From the NCBI GenBank assembly GCA_002722885.1, contig PBNE01000004.1:1-64000 (forward strand): 64,000 bases of DNA. Reading direction: 5' to 3'. The translations under genes were made by a program, and so were the position numbers. Below are positions 1 to 8,672 of this stretch, in pieces (the stretch's first letter is position 1; every line of letters starts with the position of its first letter). Under the pieces are notes generated by a model. That model ran no database searches and was not told where the DNA came from. It saw nothing but the letters and a program-made list of their open reading frames with translations. This DNA comes from Rhodospirillaceae bacterium. Lineage in GTDB: Bacteria; Pseudomonadota; Alphaproteobacteria; SP197.

Positions 1-278
1 CGCAGGAGGGTCGCCAGATCGTGGTCGCCTATCTAGCGGCGGCCGGGCAGACGCTCGGCAACGACAGTTTCCAATATGTGCGCGAGCTCGTCGATGGCGA
101 TAACGCGATGCTCGAATTCACGACCGAGATGGATGGCATCCACGTGAATGGCATCGACCTCATCCGCTTCGACGAGGATGGCATGATCGCCGACTTCAAG
201 GTGATGGTGCGGCCCCTGAAGGCCGTCAACAAGGTCTGGGAACAGATGGCGGCGATGCTGGAGCGTCAGAAACCCTGA
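1..278 (+). CDS. NTF2-like / SnoaL-like protein, 5' truncated
   Basis: The frame is open to the left edge of the window, so the start of the gene is missing; about 92 residues are visible. The visible part has the alternating beta-strand pattern of the nuclear transport factor 2-like fold (VNGIDLIRFDEDGMIADFKV followed by a short helix with an aromatic residue), as in SnoaL-like polyketide cyclases and small limonene-epoxide-hydrolase relatives. The substrate cannot be told from this. It converges with the BLUF gene, 12 bases away. The GTG at 21 is not likely to be the true start. Confidence 0.65.
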   Translation, partial: QEGRQIVVAYLAAAGQTLGNDSFQYVRELVDGDNAMLEFTTEMDGIHVNGIDLIRFDEDGMIADFKVMVRPLKAVNKVWEQMAAMLERQKP

Positions 279-290
279 AGTATCAAGCTC

Positions 291-689
291 TTACGCAGCC
301 ATGCGCGGCGTCATGATGGTTTCGACCAGACGCGCTATCGTCGCCTGCGAAATTTCGGTCTGCCGCAGTTTCTGCTCGAGTATCCGGGCGTCACCGCCAG
401 ATACCGCCAGCCGCTCCATCCGCCAGTTCGGGAAACAGCGCCCGCGCCCTTCCCGGCGCTCCAGCACCTCGAGGCGTTCGTGCCTGCTGTCGGCCTTGAG
501 ATCGTCAAGCAAGGCGTCGAGCGACGCGGCGGGGCTTTCGACGAACTGAACGAATGTGTCGTGGGCGTAGACCAGAAAACCGGTCACATCCCGCGTGGGA
601 TTGTTACGCGCGGACGTCTCGATGATCTTGAAAACATCGCCCGACTGGAAATCGTCGCTCGCGTATGAAACGTAAATCAGTTGCTGCAT
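291..689 (-). CDS. BLUF-domain blue-light sensor protein
   Basis: A 132-residue protein made almost wholly of a BLUF (sensor of blue light using FAD) domain. Aligning by eye with AppA, the flavin-switch tyrosine is Tyr9 (in VSYAS), the flavin-contacting Asn is Asn30 (ARNNP), the switch glutamine is Gln48 (FVQFVE), and the semi-conserved Trp and Met are Trp89 and Met91 (FPNWRM). About 40 residues follow the core, enough for the capping helices; there is no fused output domain, so it must signal through a partner protein. I chose the ATG at 689 because an AGGAAG ribosome-binding site lies 5-6 bases upstream; a TTG start at 707 is possible but less likely. The ribosome-binding site sits in a hairpin loop (see separate entry). 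No obvious partner gene lies beside it. Confidence 0.88.
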   Translation of the reverse strand: MQQLIYVSYASDDFQSGDVFKIIETSARNNPTRDVTGFLVYAHDTFVQFVESPAASLDALLDDLKADSRHERLEVLERREGRGRCFPNWRMERLAVSGGDARILEQKLRQTEISQATIARLVETIMTPRMAA

Positions 690-712
690 AAATCTTCCTT
701 GCAGCAACTGAT
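676..712 (-). promoter_or_regulatory. Perfect 13-bp inverted repeat enclosing the BLUF gene ribosome-binding site
   Basis: Bases 676-688 and 700-712 are perfect reverse complements (13 bp), with an 11-base loop at 689-699. Read on the gene strand, the loop carries AGGAAG and the first base of the ATG; the second arm is the first codons of the gene. In the mRNA this would be a stable stem presenting the ribosome-binding site in its loop, with the start codon at the stem boundary. It could be a translational control element or a protein-binding site. The repeat is directly visible; the function is inferred. Confidence 0.6.
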
Positions 713-756
713 ACGTCCGACGTGTCTAACAGGTCGTTAACCGCAAATGGTTGTAT

Positions 757-2070
757 TTACTGGTTCATATTGGCGAAGAAATCTTCGTTGGTCTTGGAAT
801 CCTTCATCTTGTCGAGAAGGAATTCCATCGCGTCGATCGTGCCCATCTGCATGAGGATACGGCGCAGGACCCACATCTTGGAGAGCTTGTCCTTCTCGAC
901 CAGCAGTTCTTCCTTGCGCGTGCCGGACTTGCCGACGTCGAGAGCGGGGAAGATGCGCTTGTCAGCGACCTTGCGATCGAGCACGATTTCGGAGTTACCC
1001 GTGCCCTTGAATTCTTCGAAGATGACCTCGTCCATGCGGCTGCCGGTATCGATCAGCGCCGTGGCGATGATGGAAAGCGAGCCGCCCTCCTCGATATTGC
1101 GGGCCGCACCGAAGAAACGCTTGGGCCGCTGCAGGGCGTTGGCGTCAACACCGCCGGTCAGCACCTTGCCGGAGCTCGGGACCGTGGTGTTAAAGGCGCG
1201 CGCCAGGCGCGTGATCGAATCGAGTAGGATGACCACGTCGTGCTTTTGCTCGACCAGGCGTTTGGCTTTTTCGATGACCATCTCCGAGACCGCAACGTGG
1301 CGGGTCGCCGGCTCGTCGAAGGTCGAGGCGATGACCTCGCCTTTCACTTGGCGCTGCATGTCGGTGACCTCTTCGGGCCGTTCGTCGATGAGCAGCACCA
1401 GCAGGTAGACCTCGGGATGATTGCTTTCGATCGCATGCGCGATGTTCTGCATAAGCACGGTCTTGCCCGCGCGCGGCGGCGAGGTGAGCAGCGCACGCTG
1501 GCCCTTGCCCAGCGGCGAGACCAGCTCGATCACCCGGGTCGACAGATCCTTCTTGGTCGGATCCTGGATTTCCAGGTTGAGCTTTTCTTCCGGATAGAGC
1601 GGGGTGAGGTTGTCGAAGGGCACGCGGTGACGAGTGCCTTCGGGCGGCGCGAAGTTCACGCTGCTGACTTTCAGCAGGGCGAAGTAACGCTCGTTCTCTT
1701 TCGGGCTGCGGATCTGGCCCTCGACCGTGTCGCCGGTCTTGAGCGCCATCTTCCGGATCTGGTTGGGGCTGACATAGATGTCGTCGGGGCCCGGCAGATA
1801 GTTGGCTTCGGGGCTGCGCAGGAAACCGAACCCGTCAGGCAGGATTTCCAGAACGCCGCGGCCCACGATGGGCACGCCTTCGTCGGCGCGCTCTTTGAGG
1901 ATAGCAAACATCAGGTCCTGCTTGCGCAGGACGCTGGCGTTGTCGATGCCGAGCTCCTCGCCCAGCGCCAGAAGCTCTTCGGGCTTCTTGTCCTTCAGAT
2001 CCTGAAGGTTGAGCGGGGCGTGCCCCGTGGAGGGGGTGAGAGTCGTGTCGTCTGATTCCGTTACGGCCAT
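757..2070 (-). CDS. rho: Transcription termination factor Rho
   Basis: A 437-residue Rho, slightly longer than the 419 residues of E. coli because of an N-terminal extension of about 20 residues. It is the hexameric RNA-dependent ATPase and helicase that ends transcription. Visible domains: Rho N-terminal helical region (20-60), cold-shock-like RNA-binding domain with the GFGFLR motif (about 70-140), and RecA-like ATPase core with Walker A SPPRAGKT (197-204), DERPEEV, and the conserved [20 protein letters not shown] segment of Q/R loops. ATG at 2070 has AAGG upstream. Leftward, at the far end of the rho/hem cluster; placement beside hemJ/hemH/hemE is typical of the alphaproteobacterial origin region. 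Confidence 0.98.
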   Translation of the reverse strand: MAVTESDDTTLTPSTGHAPLNLQDLKDKKPEELLALGEELGIDNASVLRKQDLMFAILKERADEGVPIVGRGVLEILPDGFGFLRSPEANYLPGPDDIYVSPNQIRKMALKTGDTVEGQIRSPKENERYFALLKVSSVNFAPPEGTRHRVPFDNLTPLYPEEKLNLEIQDPTKKDLSTRVIELVSPLGKGQRALLTSPPRAGKTVLMQNIAHAIESNHPEVYLLVLLIDERPEEVTDMQRQVKGEVIASTFDEPATRHVAVSEMVIEKAKRLVEQKHDVVILLDSITRLARAFNTTVPSSGKVLTGGVDANALQRPKRFFGAARNIEEGGSLSIIATALIDTGSRMDEVIFEEFKGTGNSEIVLDRKVADKRIFPALDVGKSGTRKEELLVEKDKLSKMWVLRRILMQMGTIDAMEFLLDKMKDSKTNEDFFANMNQ

Positions 2071-2289
2071 GATGGACCTTTTCGACGGCGGACAGCGGGA
2101 AGGAACGAAAGCTCCGCCGGATATGGGAAGGTTGTGGTGACGCTAGCCGAGCTGCTGCCCGAGGAAGTATGGGCTGCCCGACGCTCCCGGATCGTTCGCC
2201 GGGTGGCTGCGCTTCGCTGAGACCTACAGAGATAAGCACGGTCGCGACACGAGTCAAACGACAAGTGCATCGGGCGAACACATCCCCCG

Positions 2290-2709
2290 TCAGCGCTCCA
2301 GCCCCGGATCATGGCGCAGGATCAGCCACAGACCGACACCGGCGGGCCAGGCGGCCCACTGGCTCCAGGGCACCAGCAGGAACAGCGTGCCCATCAGGCT
2401 GTCACGGCCGAAGCTCGCCTCGTTATCGGCCAATGCGCCGATGACATGGAGAAACAGCCCCACGCCCAGGCCCAGGAGAAGACCCACGATCAGCGCCGCC
2501 ACAATGAAAACAGGCAGCATCGGCCAGCCCACACGCAGCAGCAGCAGGCCCAGCTTGAGCGAAAGGATCGCGCCGACAAACGGCAGCGCCAGGGGAAAGG
2601 CGAAGGTCAGCGACTGGATCGAATAGGGCCAAACCATCATGTAGGCCACGAGCGAGAGCCCGCCGCTCAGCATCACTGCTCTCGACCAGAAGGTGGGTGT
2701 CACGGTCAT
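2290..2709 (-). CDS. Hypothetical four-helix membrane protein
   Basis: 139 residues with four likely transmembrane segments (about 10-30, 35-58, 62-88 and 105-130). I do not recognise the family. Its ATG overlaps the stop codon of hemJ as TGATG, so it is almost certainly translated in the same operon as hemH and hemJ, and may be a membrane partner or simply a co-transcribed inner-membrane protein. No enzymatic motif is visible. The gene lies between hemJ and rho; the 219 bases between it and the rho start hold no gene I can support. Confidence 0.7.
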   Translation of the reverse strand: MTVTPTFWSRAVMLSGGLSLVAYMMVWPYSIQSLTFAFPLALPFVGAILSLKLGLLLLRVGWPMLPVFIVAALIVGLLLGLGVGLFLHVIGALADNEASFGRDSLMGTLFLLVPWSQWAAWPAGVGLWLILRHDPGLER

Positions 2710-3158
2710 CAGAACGGCTTCACCACGACCATCAGGACGATGATCACCATCAGCACTGCCGGGATCTCGTTGGCGATCTTGTAGAACCGCGCAGAGCGCG
2801 TGTTGCGGTCAGCCTCGAAGTCACGGCGCCAGCGCGAGAACATCCCATGCAGGCCGCTCAGGATCACGAGCGCCAGCAGCTTCACATGCCACCAGCCCTC
2901 CGACCAGATCGCAGGCCCGCGGTCGATCACCAGCAGGATTCCCAGCACGAAGACCAGGATCATCGCGGGGTCGATGATGCCGCGCAGCAGGCGCCGCTCC
3001 ATCACCTTGAAGATCTCCGACTGTGTCGAGCCGGGCTCGGCATCGACGTGATAGGCGAAAAGACGCGGCAGGTAGAGCATGCCCGCCATCCAGGCGATCA
3101 CCGCCATGATGTGGATTGCCTTGATCCAGAGATAGGTCCCGCCCAGAAAGCCTTCCAT
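2709..3158 (-). CDS. hemJ: Protoporphyrinogen oxidase HemJ
   Basis: A 149-residue inner-membrane protein of the HemJ (UPF0093) family, which in most alphaproteobacteria replaces HemG/HemY and oxidises protoporphyrinogen IX to protoporphyrin IX. Four hydrophobic helices are visible; conserved family histidines appear in the first (IKAIHIMAVIAWMAGMLYLP) and third (WWHVKLLALVILSGLHG) helices. I chose the ATG at 3158, which overlaps the hemH stop as TGATG, over an in-frame start 24 bases upstream, because the family begins close to the first helix. Directly coupled to hemH downstream of it in the pathway. Confidence 0.93.
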   Translation of the reverse strand: MEGFLGGTYLWIKAIHIMAVIAWMAGMLYLPRLFAYHVDAEPGSTQSEIFKVMERRLLRGIIDPAMILVFVLGILLVIDRGPAIWSEGWWHVKLLALVILSGLHGMFSRWRRDFEADRNTRSARFYKIANEIPAVLMVIIVLMVVVKPF

Positions 3159-4192
3159 CACGCCGCCTCCCGACACGGGCATTTGCCCCAGGTAGCGGAG
3201 CAGACCCTGTCACCGGTGTTGGCACACAGCGCGGGGCGGCCGGGCTCAAGAGCGTCGCGAACCATCCCGGCAAGACCCTCGATGAAAGCGTTGTTCACAC
3301 TCAGCGCTGGCACGCGGATGTATGGCGCGCAGCCTGCTTTGGCCGCCATCTCGGCGTATTCGATATCGAGCTCGACCAGGGTCTCGCTGTGTTCGCTGAC
3401 AAAGGCGACCGGGATCACCACGGCACCCTTGCCGTCCGATCCCGCGCGCCTGATCTCGTCGTCCGTCGAAGGCCCGATCCAGGCCAGCGGTCCGACCCGC
3501 GACTGATAACAGACCTGCCAGTCGAGGTCCGGCAGGTCCGACCGTTCGACCACGGCAGCAGCGGTCTGCTCGACCTGCCACTGGTAGGGGTCACCCGCCT
3601 TCACGATCTTCTCGGGCAGGCCATGGGCCGAAAACAGCACCCGCACGGGCTGGTCACCGGCGTCATCCAGCGCATTCTTGAGCAGCCGGGCATGGGCCTC
3701 AACAACACCGGCCTGCATGGGATAGCAGCACACGGTCGTGGTCGGCGCGGTGACGCCCATCTTCTTAGCGGCACGGGCCCATTCCTTCAGCGACGAGCCC
3801 GTTGTCGTGGTCGAGAACTGGGGATAGAGCGGCAGCAGCACCACCCGGTCTGGTTTGAACTGCGCGACCTCGAAGGCGGTGTCTTCGCTCATCGGATGCC
3901 AGTAGCGCATGGCGATGAAGACGCGGGTGTCGTCGTCACCCACCGCCGTTTCCAGCGCACGGGCCTGGGCGCAGGTTTCCTCAAGTAGCGGCGACCGGCC
4001 GCCGATTCGCGTGTAGATCTCGCGCGCTTCCTTCTGCCGCTTGTTCGAGATCACCGACGCTAGAATCGGGCGCAGCGGCCAGGGTAGACCGATGATCGCG
4101 GGATCGTTGAAGAGGTTATTCAGGAAGGGCCGGATCGCCTCGGGCGAATCCGGTCCACCCAGATTGAACAGCACTACCGCGGTTCGTGTCAT
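3158..4192 (-). CDS. hemH: Ferrochelatase HemH
   Basis: A 344-residue ferrochelatase that inserts Fe2+ into protoporphyrin IX, the last step of haem synthesis. The N-terminus VVLFNLGGPDSPEAIRPFL and the signature FSAHGLPEKIV, with the metal-binding His, are present, as is the second-lobe EHSETLVELDIEY motif with the conserved Glu. The C-terminus ends CSATWGKCPCREAA, a cysteine-containing tail; some bacterial ferrochelatases carry Cys residues there for a 2Fe-2S cluster, but I cannot say this one does. ATG at 4192 has GAGG 9 bases upstream. Lies 21 bases after hemE. Confidence 0.97.
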   Translation of the reverse strand: MTRTAVVLFNLGGPDSPEAIRPFLNNLFNDPAIIGLPWPLRPILASVISNKRQKEAREIYTRIGGRSPLLEETCAQARALETAVGDDDTRVFIAMRYWHPMSEDTAFEVAQFKPDRVVLLPLYPQFSTTTTGSSLKEWARAAKKMGVTAPTTTVCCYPMQAGVVEAHARLLKNALDDAGDQPVRVLFSAHGLPEKIVKAGDPYQWQVEQTAAAVVERSDLPDLDWQVCYQSRVGPLAWIGPSTDDEIRRAGSDGKGAVVIPVAFVSEHSETLVELDIEYAEMAAKAGCAPYIRVPALSVNNAFIEGLAGMVRDALEPGRPALCANTGDRVCSATWGKCPCREAA

Positions 4193-4213
4193 CGCACCAT
4201 CCTCAAACGCTCC

Positions 4214-5269
4214 TCACACGCCTCGAAGGGCGGCGACCAGAGTCGCGACATGCTCGGGCGGGGTTTCCTTGACCACACCATGGCCCAGATTGAAAACATG
4301 CGGTCCACCAGACAGCGTCTCCCTGATACGCCGTACCGCGTTGACCAGATCGTCACCACCGGCGAGCATCAGCTCGGGGTCGAGATTGCCCTGGACCGGG
4401 ACCAGCGTTTGAAGAGCCTTCATGGTTTCCAGCGAGGTCATCTGATCGACCTGGATCGCGTCGACACCGGTCTCTTCGACAAAGTTCTGATAGCGGTCCC
4501 CGGCACCGCGCGGGAAGCCGATCACCGGAACACCCGGACGCTCCCGGTGAACCCGTTCGACAATGCTGCGGATCGGCGTGATCGACCACCGCATGAAGCT
4601 CTCGTCGCTGTCGAGCAGGCCGGCCCAGCTGTCGAAGATCTGCACGGCCTCGGCCGCGGCATCGATCTCGGCGACCAGGAGCTGGCTGACGGCTTCAGAC
4701 AGAACCGCGCAGAGCCTGTCGAGCAGGTCTGGGTTCTCAGCCGTCATCGCCCGCGTTCTGGGAAACACCCCGCCGCCCCGGCCGTCGATCATGTAGGATG
4801 CCAGCGTGAACGGTGCGCCCGCAAAGCCGATCAGTGCAGTTGTGTCATCGAGTGCTGCCGCCACACGGCACAGGGTTTCCATCAGCGGTTGGTTTCCTGG
4901 TACCACGAGATCAGGGTCGAGCGCCGCGACATCGGCTTCACCGCACAGGGTTTCCAGGAGCGGCCCCTCACCCTCGGCAAAGCGCACAATGCGACCCATG
5001 GCGTGGGGCACGATCAGGATGTCGGAAAATACGATCGCCGCATCCATCCCAAAACGCCGGATCGGCTGCAGTGTGATCTCGGACGCCATCTCGGGATTGT
5101 TGCAACAGGCCATGAAGCCAGCCGCTTGCTTCCTGAGTTCGCGATACTCTGGCAGATAGCGCCCGGCCTGGCGCATCAGCCAGACCGGCGGCGGGTCGAC
5201 ACGCTGGCCATTGAGAACCCTCAAAAGGGGCTTCGCCGTGGTCGCTTGAGGCGTCGGGATCGGGGTCAT
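4214..5269 (-). CDS. hemE: Uroporphyrinogen decarboxylase HemE
   Basis: A 351-residue cytoplasmic enzyme that removes four carboxylates from uroporphyrinogen III to give coproporphyrinogen III. The two family signatures are clear: PPVWLMRQAGRYLPEYRELR at about residues 27-46 and IGFAGAPFTLASYMIDGRG in the middle, and the C-terminal GHGVVKETPPEHV. It heads the leftward hemE-hemH-hemJ-orf-rho series. In Caulobacter and Rickettsia hemE is the gene that borders the replication origin, which is the main reason for the oriC call in the adjacent gap. Confidence 0.98.
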   Translation of the reverse strand: MTPIPTPQATTAKPLLRVLNGQRVDPPPVWLMRQAGRYLPEYRELRKQAAGFMACCNNPEMASEITLQPIRRFGMDAAIVFSDILIVPHAMGRIVRFAEGEGPLLETLCGEADVAALDPDLVVPGNQPLMETLCRVAAALDDTTALIGFAGAPFTLASYMIDGRGGGVFPRTRAMTAENPDLLDRLCAVLSEAVSQLLVAEIDAAAEAVQIFDSWAGLLDSDESFMRWSITPIRSIVERVHRERPGVPVIGFPRGAGDRYQNFVEETGVDAIQVDQMTSLETMKALQTLVPVQGNLDPELMLAGGDDLVNAVRRIRETLSGGPHVFNLGHGVVKETPPEHVATLVAALRGV

Positions 5270-5701
5270 GAAGCGAGGTGCTACACCCTTCCCCCCTTCA
5301 ATAAAAGAAGGATTCTTTGGGTAGTGGCAGTGATGAATCCCTGTCCAAATCGGGGATGGCCTTTTGCTCCTGCTGCGATCAACACACTTCCCCGACCTGG
5401 GGACAGGTAGGGTACGATATCGTGATGAAATGCGTGACTCCCGAACTGACCCGGCGAGTCGGTTCTCCTTCGATTCTGTGGATCAACAGAGGATGGATTG
5501 AGGCCGATGTGGGCGACGCACAAACATTCCACACCCGGTGGTTTTGTGTTGTCCGCATGGGGACAGCCGGCCGGTGTGTTCTGGCAATCCGGGTACGGAC
5601 TTGCGGTCGGACGCGATTCCGGCGAGTTATCCACCCATGACGCACCCATCATCCCCATGCAGTTCACAGGCCGGACGCGCCGACTCGGACCGGCTCGGAC
5701 C
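5270..5701. other. Candidate chromosomal replication origin (oriC) region
   Basis: A 432-base gap between divergent hemE and ppsR; no convincing gene. Two DnaA-box-like 9-mers, each one base off TTATCCACA, are at 5477-5485 (minus strand) and 5627-5635 (plus). Seven GANTC sites occur at 5311, 5335, 5436, 5456, 5472, 5615 and 5682, where fewer than two are expected. A motif TGGGGACAG occurs twice (about 5398 and 5560) with a related CTGTCC near 5341. Genes point away on both sides, as expected for a bidirectional origin. Gene order matches the hemE-linked origins of Caulobacter and Rickettsia. No strongly AT-rich unwinding block stands out, so this is an inference from context plus weak motifs. 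Confidence 0.5.
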
Positions 5702-6520
5702 ATGAAGAGCTTCCACTTCCATCTGGTGTCGGATGCGACCGGTGAGACGATCCTGTCGGTCGCGCACGCCGCCGTGGCGCAGTTCGAGGATGTCGAGGCG
5801 ATCGAGCATGTCTGGGCGCTGGTCCGCTCGTCTCGCCAGATGGACCGTGTGCTCGCCGCTATCGAGGCCAACCCCGGTGTCGTGATTTACACTATGGTCG
5901 ACCCGGCCCGGCGCGATCAGCTCACCATGGGCTGTCAGAAAATCGGTGTGCCCTGTGTGCCGGTGCTCGATCCCGTGCTCGGTGTGTTGTCGAGTTATCT
6001 CGGCCAGGCGGTGAAAGGTCAGCCCGGCGGTCAGCATGCGCTCGATGCCGAATACTTCGCGCGCGTCGATGCGATCCAGTTCGTGCTGCGCCACGACGAC
6101 GGCCAGTCGCCGCACGATCTCGACGAGGCCGATGTCATCGTTGTCGGCGTCTCGCGCACCAGCAAGACCCCTACGTGTTTCTATCTCGCCAACCGCGGCC
6201 TCAAAGCCGCCAATGTGCCGATCGTGCCTGGTGTCCCGCCGCCCGATGAATTGCTCACGGCCAAGCGCCCGTTGATCGTCGCCCTGATCCAGAGTGCGGA
6301 CCGGCTGGTGCAGATCCGCAAGAACCGCATGTCGATGCTGCAGCAGGACGGCGAGAGCGACTACATCGAACCTGATGCCGTGCGCCGCGAGCTGGCCTAT
6401 GCGCGCCGCCTCTACGAGGAACAAGGCTGGCATGTGCTTGATGTCACACGCCGTTCGATCGAGGAAAGCTCGGCCGCCATCCTGCAGCTCTACCAGGACC
6501 GCTTCGGGGCCCTGCCATGA
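5702..6520 (+). CDS. Pyruvate, phosphate dikinase regulatory protein (PPSR/PDRP family, DUF299)
   Basis: A 272-residue bifunctional Ser/Thr kinase and Pi-dependent pyrophosphorylase of the DUF299 family, which phosphorylates and reactivates pyruvate phosphate dikinase or PEP synthase using ADP. The start FHFHLVSDATGETIL and the P-loop GVSRTSKTPTC are characteristic. The ATG at 5702 fits the usual family start; another ATG at 5657 would add 15 residues and neither has a strong ribosome-binding site. First gene to the right of the candidate origin and overlaps maf by 4 bases (ATGA). This is the gene named RP001 beside the Rickettsia origin. Confidence 0.95.
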   Translation: MKSFHFHLVSDATGETILSVAHAAVAQFEDVEAIEHVWALVRSSRQMDRVLAAIEANPGVVIYTMVDPARRDQLTMGCQKIGVPCVPVLDPVLGVLSSYLGQAVKGQPGGQHALDAEYFARVDAIQFVLRHDDGQSPHDLDEADVIVVGVSRTSKTPTCFYLANRGLKAANVPIVPGVPPPDELLTAKRPLIVALIQSADRLVQIRKNRMSMLQQDGESDYIEPDAVRRELAYARRLYEEQGWHVLDVTRRSIEESSAAILQLYQDRFGALP

Positions 6521-7122
6521 CCGACACACCCCGCCTCATCCTCGCCTCCAAGAGTTTCGGCCGGCGGCAGATGCTGGAGCAGGCTGGTGTGCCCTTCGAC
6601 GTCGATGTCGCGAACCTCGATGAGGACGCGGTGAAAGATTCGCTCAAGGCCGAAGAGGCCAGCGTTGAACAGGCTGCCGAGACCCTGGCCGAACTTAAGG
6701 CCCGACGGGTCAGCGCGCGGCAGCCCGGTGCGCTCGTGCTGGGCGCCGATTCGATGCTGGAGTGTGAAGGCCGCTGGTACAACAAGGCCGAAACACGCGC
6801 CGAGGCCCGCGACCACCTGCTTGCGCTGGCCGGCCGTGAGCACCGGCTGGTCACCTCCGCCGTGGTGCTCCGTGACGAGATCCGGCTGTGGCATCACACC
6901 GCCGTCGCACGGCTCACCATGCGGGCGTTCAGCGAACCCTTTCTTGATGCCTATCTCGATGCCATCGGTGATCTCGCCTGTGCCAGCGTCGGCTGTTACC
7001 AGGTCGAAGGCCGGGGCCTGCAACTCTTCAGCCGCATTGATGGCGACTTTCATGCCATTATCGGGCTGCCGTTGCTGCAGGTGCTCGATCACCTGCGTCA
7101 CCAGGGAGTGTTGTCGTCATGA
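6517..7122 (+). CDS. Maf-like nucleoside triphosphate pyrophosphatase
   Basis: A 201-residue Maf/Ham1-fold protein. Maf proteins hydrolyse non-canonical or modified NTPs (dTTP, UTP, m7GTP and similar) to NMP and PPi as a house-cleaning function. The N-terminal LILASKSFGRRQMLEQAGV and the central LGADSMLECEGRWYNKA motifs match the family, although the second is less typical than GADTVV, so the substrate subtype is unclear. Overlaps ppsR (ATGA) and aroE (ATGA): three genes translated as a coupled unit. Confidence 0.92.
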   Translation: MTDTPRLILASKSFGRRQMLEQAGVPFDVDVANLDEDAVKDSLKAEEASVEQAAETLAELKARRVSARQPGALVLGADSMLECEGRWYNKAETRAEARDHLLALAGREHRLVTSAVVLRDEIRLWHHTAVARLTMRAFSEPFLDAYLDAIGDLACASVGCYQVEGRGLQLFSRIDGDFHAIIGLPLLQVLDHLRHQGVLSS

Positions 7123-7958
7123 CGATCTCGGGCCATGCCGCCGTTGCCGCTGTGATGGGCTGGCCGGTCAGCCATTCGCGTTCGCCGCGTCTGCACGGCT
7201 TCTGGCTCGAAGCCTATGGCATCGATGGCGCCTATGTGCCGCTGCCGGTCGCGCCGGAGGGCTTTGAGCGCGCCCTGCGTAGTCTTGCCGCTCTGGGTCT
7301 GAAAGGCTGTAACGTCACCCTGCCGCACAAGGAGGCGACCCTCGCCCTCGCCGATGAGGCCGATGGGGTCGCCCGCCGGATCGGTGCGGCCAACACGGTG
7401 ATCGTGACCGACGAGGGCTCCCTGCGTGTCACCAACACGGATGCCTTCGGGTTCATCGAGAACCTCGACCAGCGTGCGCCGCACTGGAAGCGTGAGCAGC
7501 CGGCCGTGGTGCTTGGTGCCGGTGGTGCCAGCCGTGCCGTGATCGTCGCCCTGCTGGAAGCCGGCGTGCCCGAACTGCGCCTTGCCAACCGCACGGCCGA
7601 ACGCGGCCAGGCCCTGGCTGATGAATTCGGCACACGGGTTCAGGCCACCGCCTGGGAGGAACGCAGTTCCGCGCTTGATGGTGCGGGCCTTCTGGTCAAC
7701 ACGACCCAGCTCGGCATGACCGGACAGCCGGAACTCGAGATCGCACTCGACCCGCTGGGTCAGGATGCCGTGGTTTATGACCTCGTCTATGCCCCGCTCG
7801 AAACCGACCTCCTGCATCGTGCCGGAGCGTTGCATCTCACCACGGTCGACGGCCTGGGCATGCTGCTCCATCAGGCCCGCCCCGGCTTCGCCGCCTGGTT
7901 CGGCCACGAACCGGAGGTCACCGGTGCGCTCTACGCCTACGTTGCCGAGGGGCTCTGA
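7119..7958 (+). CDS. aroE: Shikimate dehydrogenase AroE
   Basis: A 279-residue NADPH-dependent enzyme reducing 3-dehydroshikimate to shikimate in aromatic amino-acid synthesis. Visible: substrate motif GWPVSHSRSPRLHGFW, catalytic Lys in NVTLPHKEA, NTDAFGF with the catalytic Asp, the glycine-rich nucleotide-binding loop VLGAGGASRAV, and a C-terminal GMLLHQARPGFAAWFG segment. Overlaps maf upstream and is followed 4 bases later by coaE; aroE-coaE-dnaQ is a conserved alphaproteobacterial order. Confidence 0.97.
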   Translation: MTISGHAAVAAVMGWPVSHSRSPRLHGFWLEAYGIDGAYVPLPVAPEGFERALRSLAALGLKGCNVTLPHKEATLALADEADGVARRIGAANTVIVTDEGSLRVTNTDAFGFIENLDQRAPHWKREQPAVVLGAGGASRAVIVALLEAGVPELRLANRTAERGQALADEFGTRVQATAWEERSSALDGAGLLVNTTQLGMTGQPELEIALDPLGQDAVVYDLVYAPLETDLLHRAGALHLTTVDGLGMLLHQARPGFAAWFGHEPEVTGALYAYVAEGL

Positions 7959-7962
7959 ACCC

Positions 7963-8589
7963 TTGTTCGTCCTCGGGCTCACAGGCTCCATCGGGATGGG
8001 CAAGTCGACGGTCGCCGGCATGTTCCGACGCTGTGGTGCCCTGGTGCATGACGCCGATGCCGTGGTCCATCAGCTCTATGGACCCGGTGGCGCTGCGGTG
8101 CCGCGTGTCGCGGCGTTGGCACCCGATGCCGTCGTCGGCACAGGTCGGTCGGCACGGGTCGACCGGGCGGTTCTGGGCAAGGTCGTGCTCAATGACGCCG
8201 ATGCCTTGAAGGCACTGGAGGCTGCCGTGCATCCGCTGGTCGGCCGGGCCTGCGATTGGTTCCTGCGCCATGCCTGCAGCCGCGGCGTGGATCTTGTGAT
8301 CATGGATGTGCCGCTGCTGTTCGAGACCGGCGGCGAGAAGCGCGTCGATGCGACCTGTGTCGTCAGCGCGCCCGCCTTTGTCCAGGCCCATCGCGTGCTG
8401 GCGCGCGCCGGCATGACGATGGAGAAGCTGGACAGCATCCGACGCCGCCAGATGCCTGATGCGAAGAAGCGCCGTCTTGCCGACTTCGTCGTCCCCACCG
8501 GGCTCTCCAAGGCGCTGACCTGGCGCCGGGTCGAGGCCCTGGCCGACGACCTCAAGACCCGCTCCGGCCACATCTGGCCGCCCCGCTGA
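7963..8589 (+). CDS. coaE: Dephospho-CoA kinase CoaE
   Basis: A 208-residue P-loop kinase that phosphorylates the 3'-hydroxyl of dephospho-CoA, the last step of CoA synthesis. Walker A GSIGMGKST lies at the very N-terminus, followed by the DADAVVHQLY substrate motif and LVIMDVPLLFETG. The frame is open well upstream, but homology begins only at the TTG at 7963, which has GAGGGG about 10 bases before it at the aroE end; I take TTG as the start. Ends 83 bases before the dnaQ start. Confidence 0.95.
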   Translation: MFVLGLTGSIGMGKSTVAGMFRRCGALVHDADAVVHQLYGPGGAAVPRVAALAPDAVVGTGRSARVDRAVLGKVVLNDADALKALEAAVHPLVGRACDWFLRHACSRGVDLVIMDVPLLFETGGEKRVDATCVVSAPAFVQAHRVLARAGMTMEKLDSIRRRQMPDAKKRRLADFVVPTGLSKALTWRRVEALADDLKTRSGHIWPPR

Positions 8590-8672
8590 TCCCTACACAG
8601 GTGTGTCCCCGCAGGCGGTCGCGGTCTGAGACCGAAACCGTTATGATGGTGCTCCCAACCCAGGCAACGACC

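Noticed and set aside
1240..2055. Long plus-strand frame antisense to rho
   Set aside because: Histidine/Arg-rich composition typical of a shadow frame; rho on the other strand is certain.
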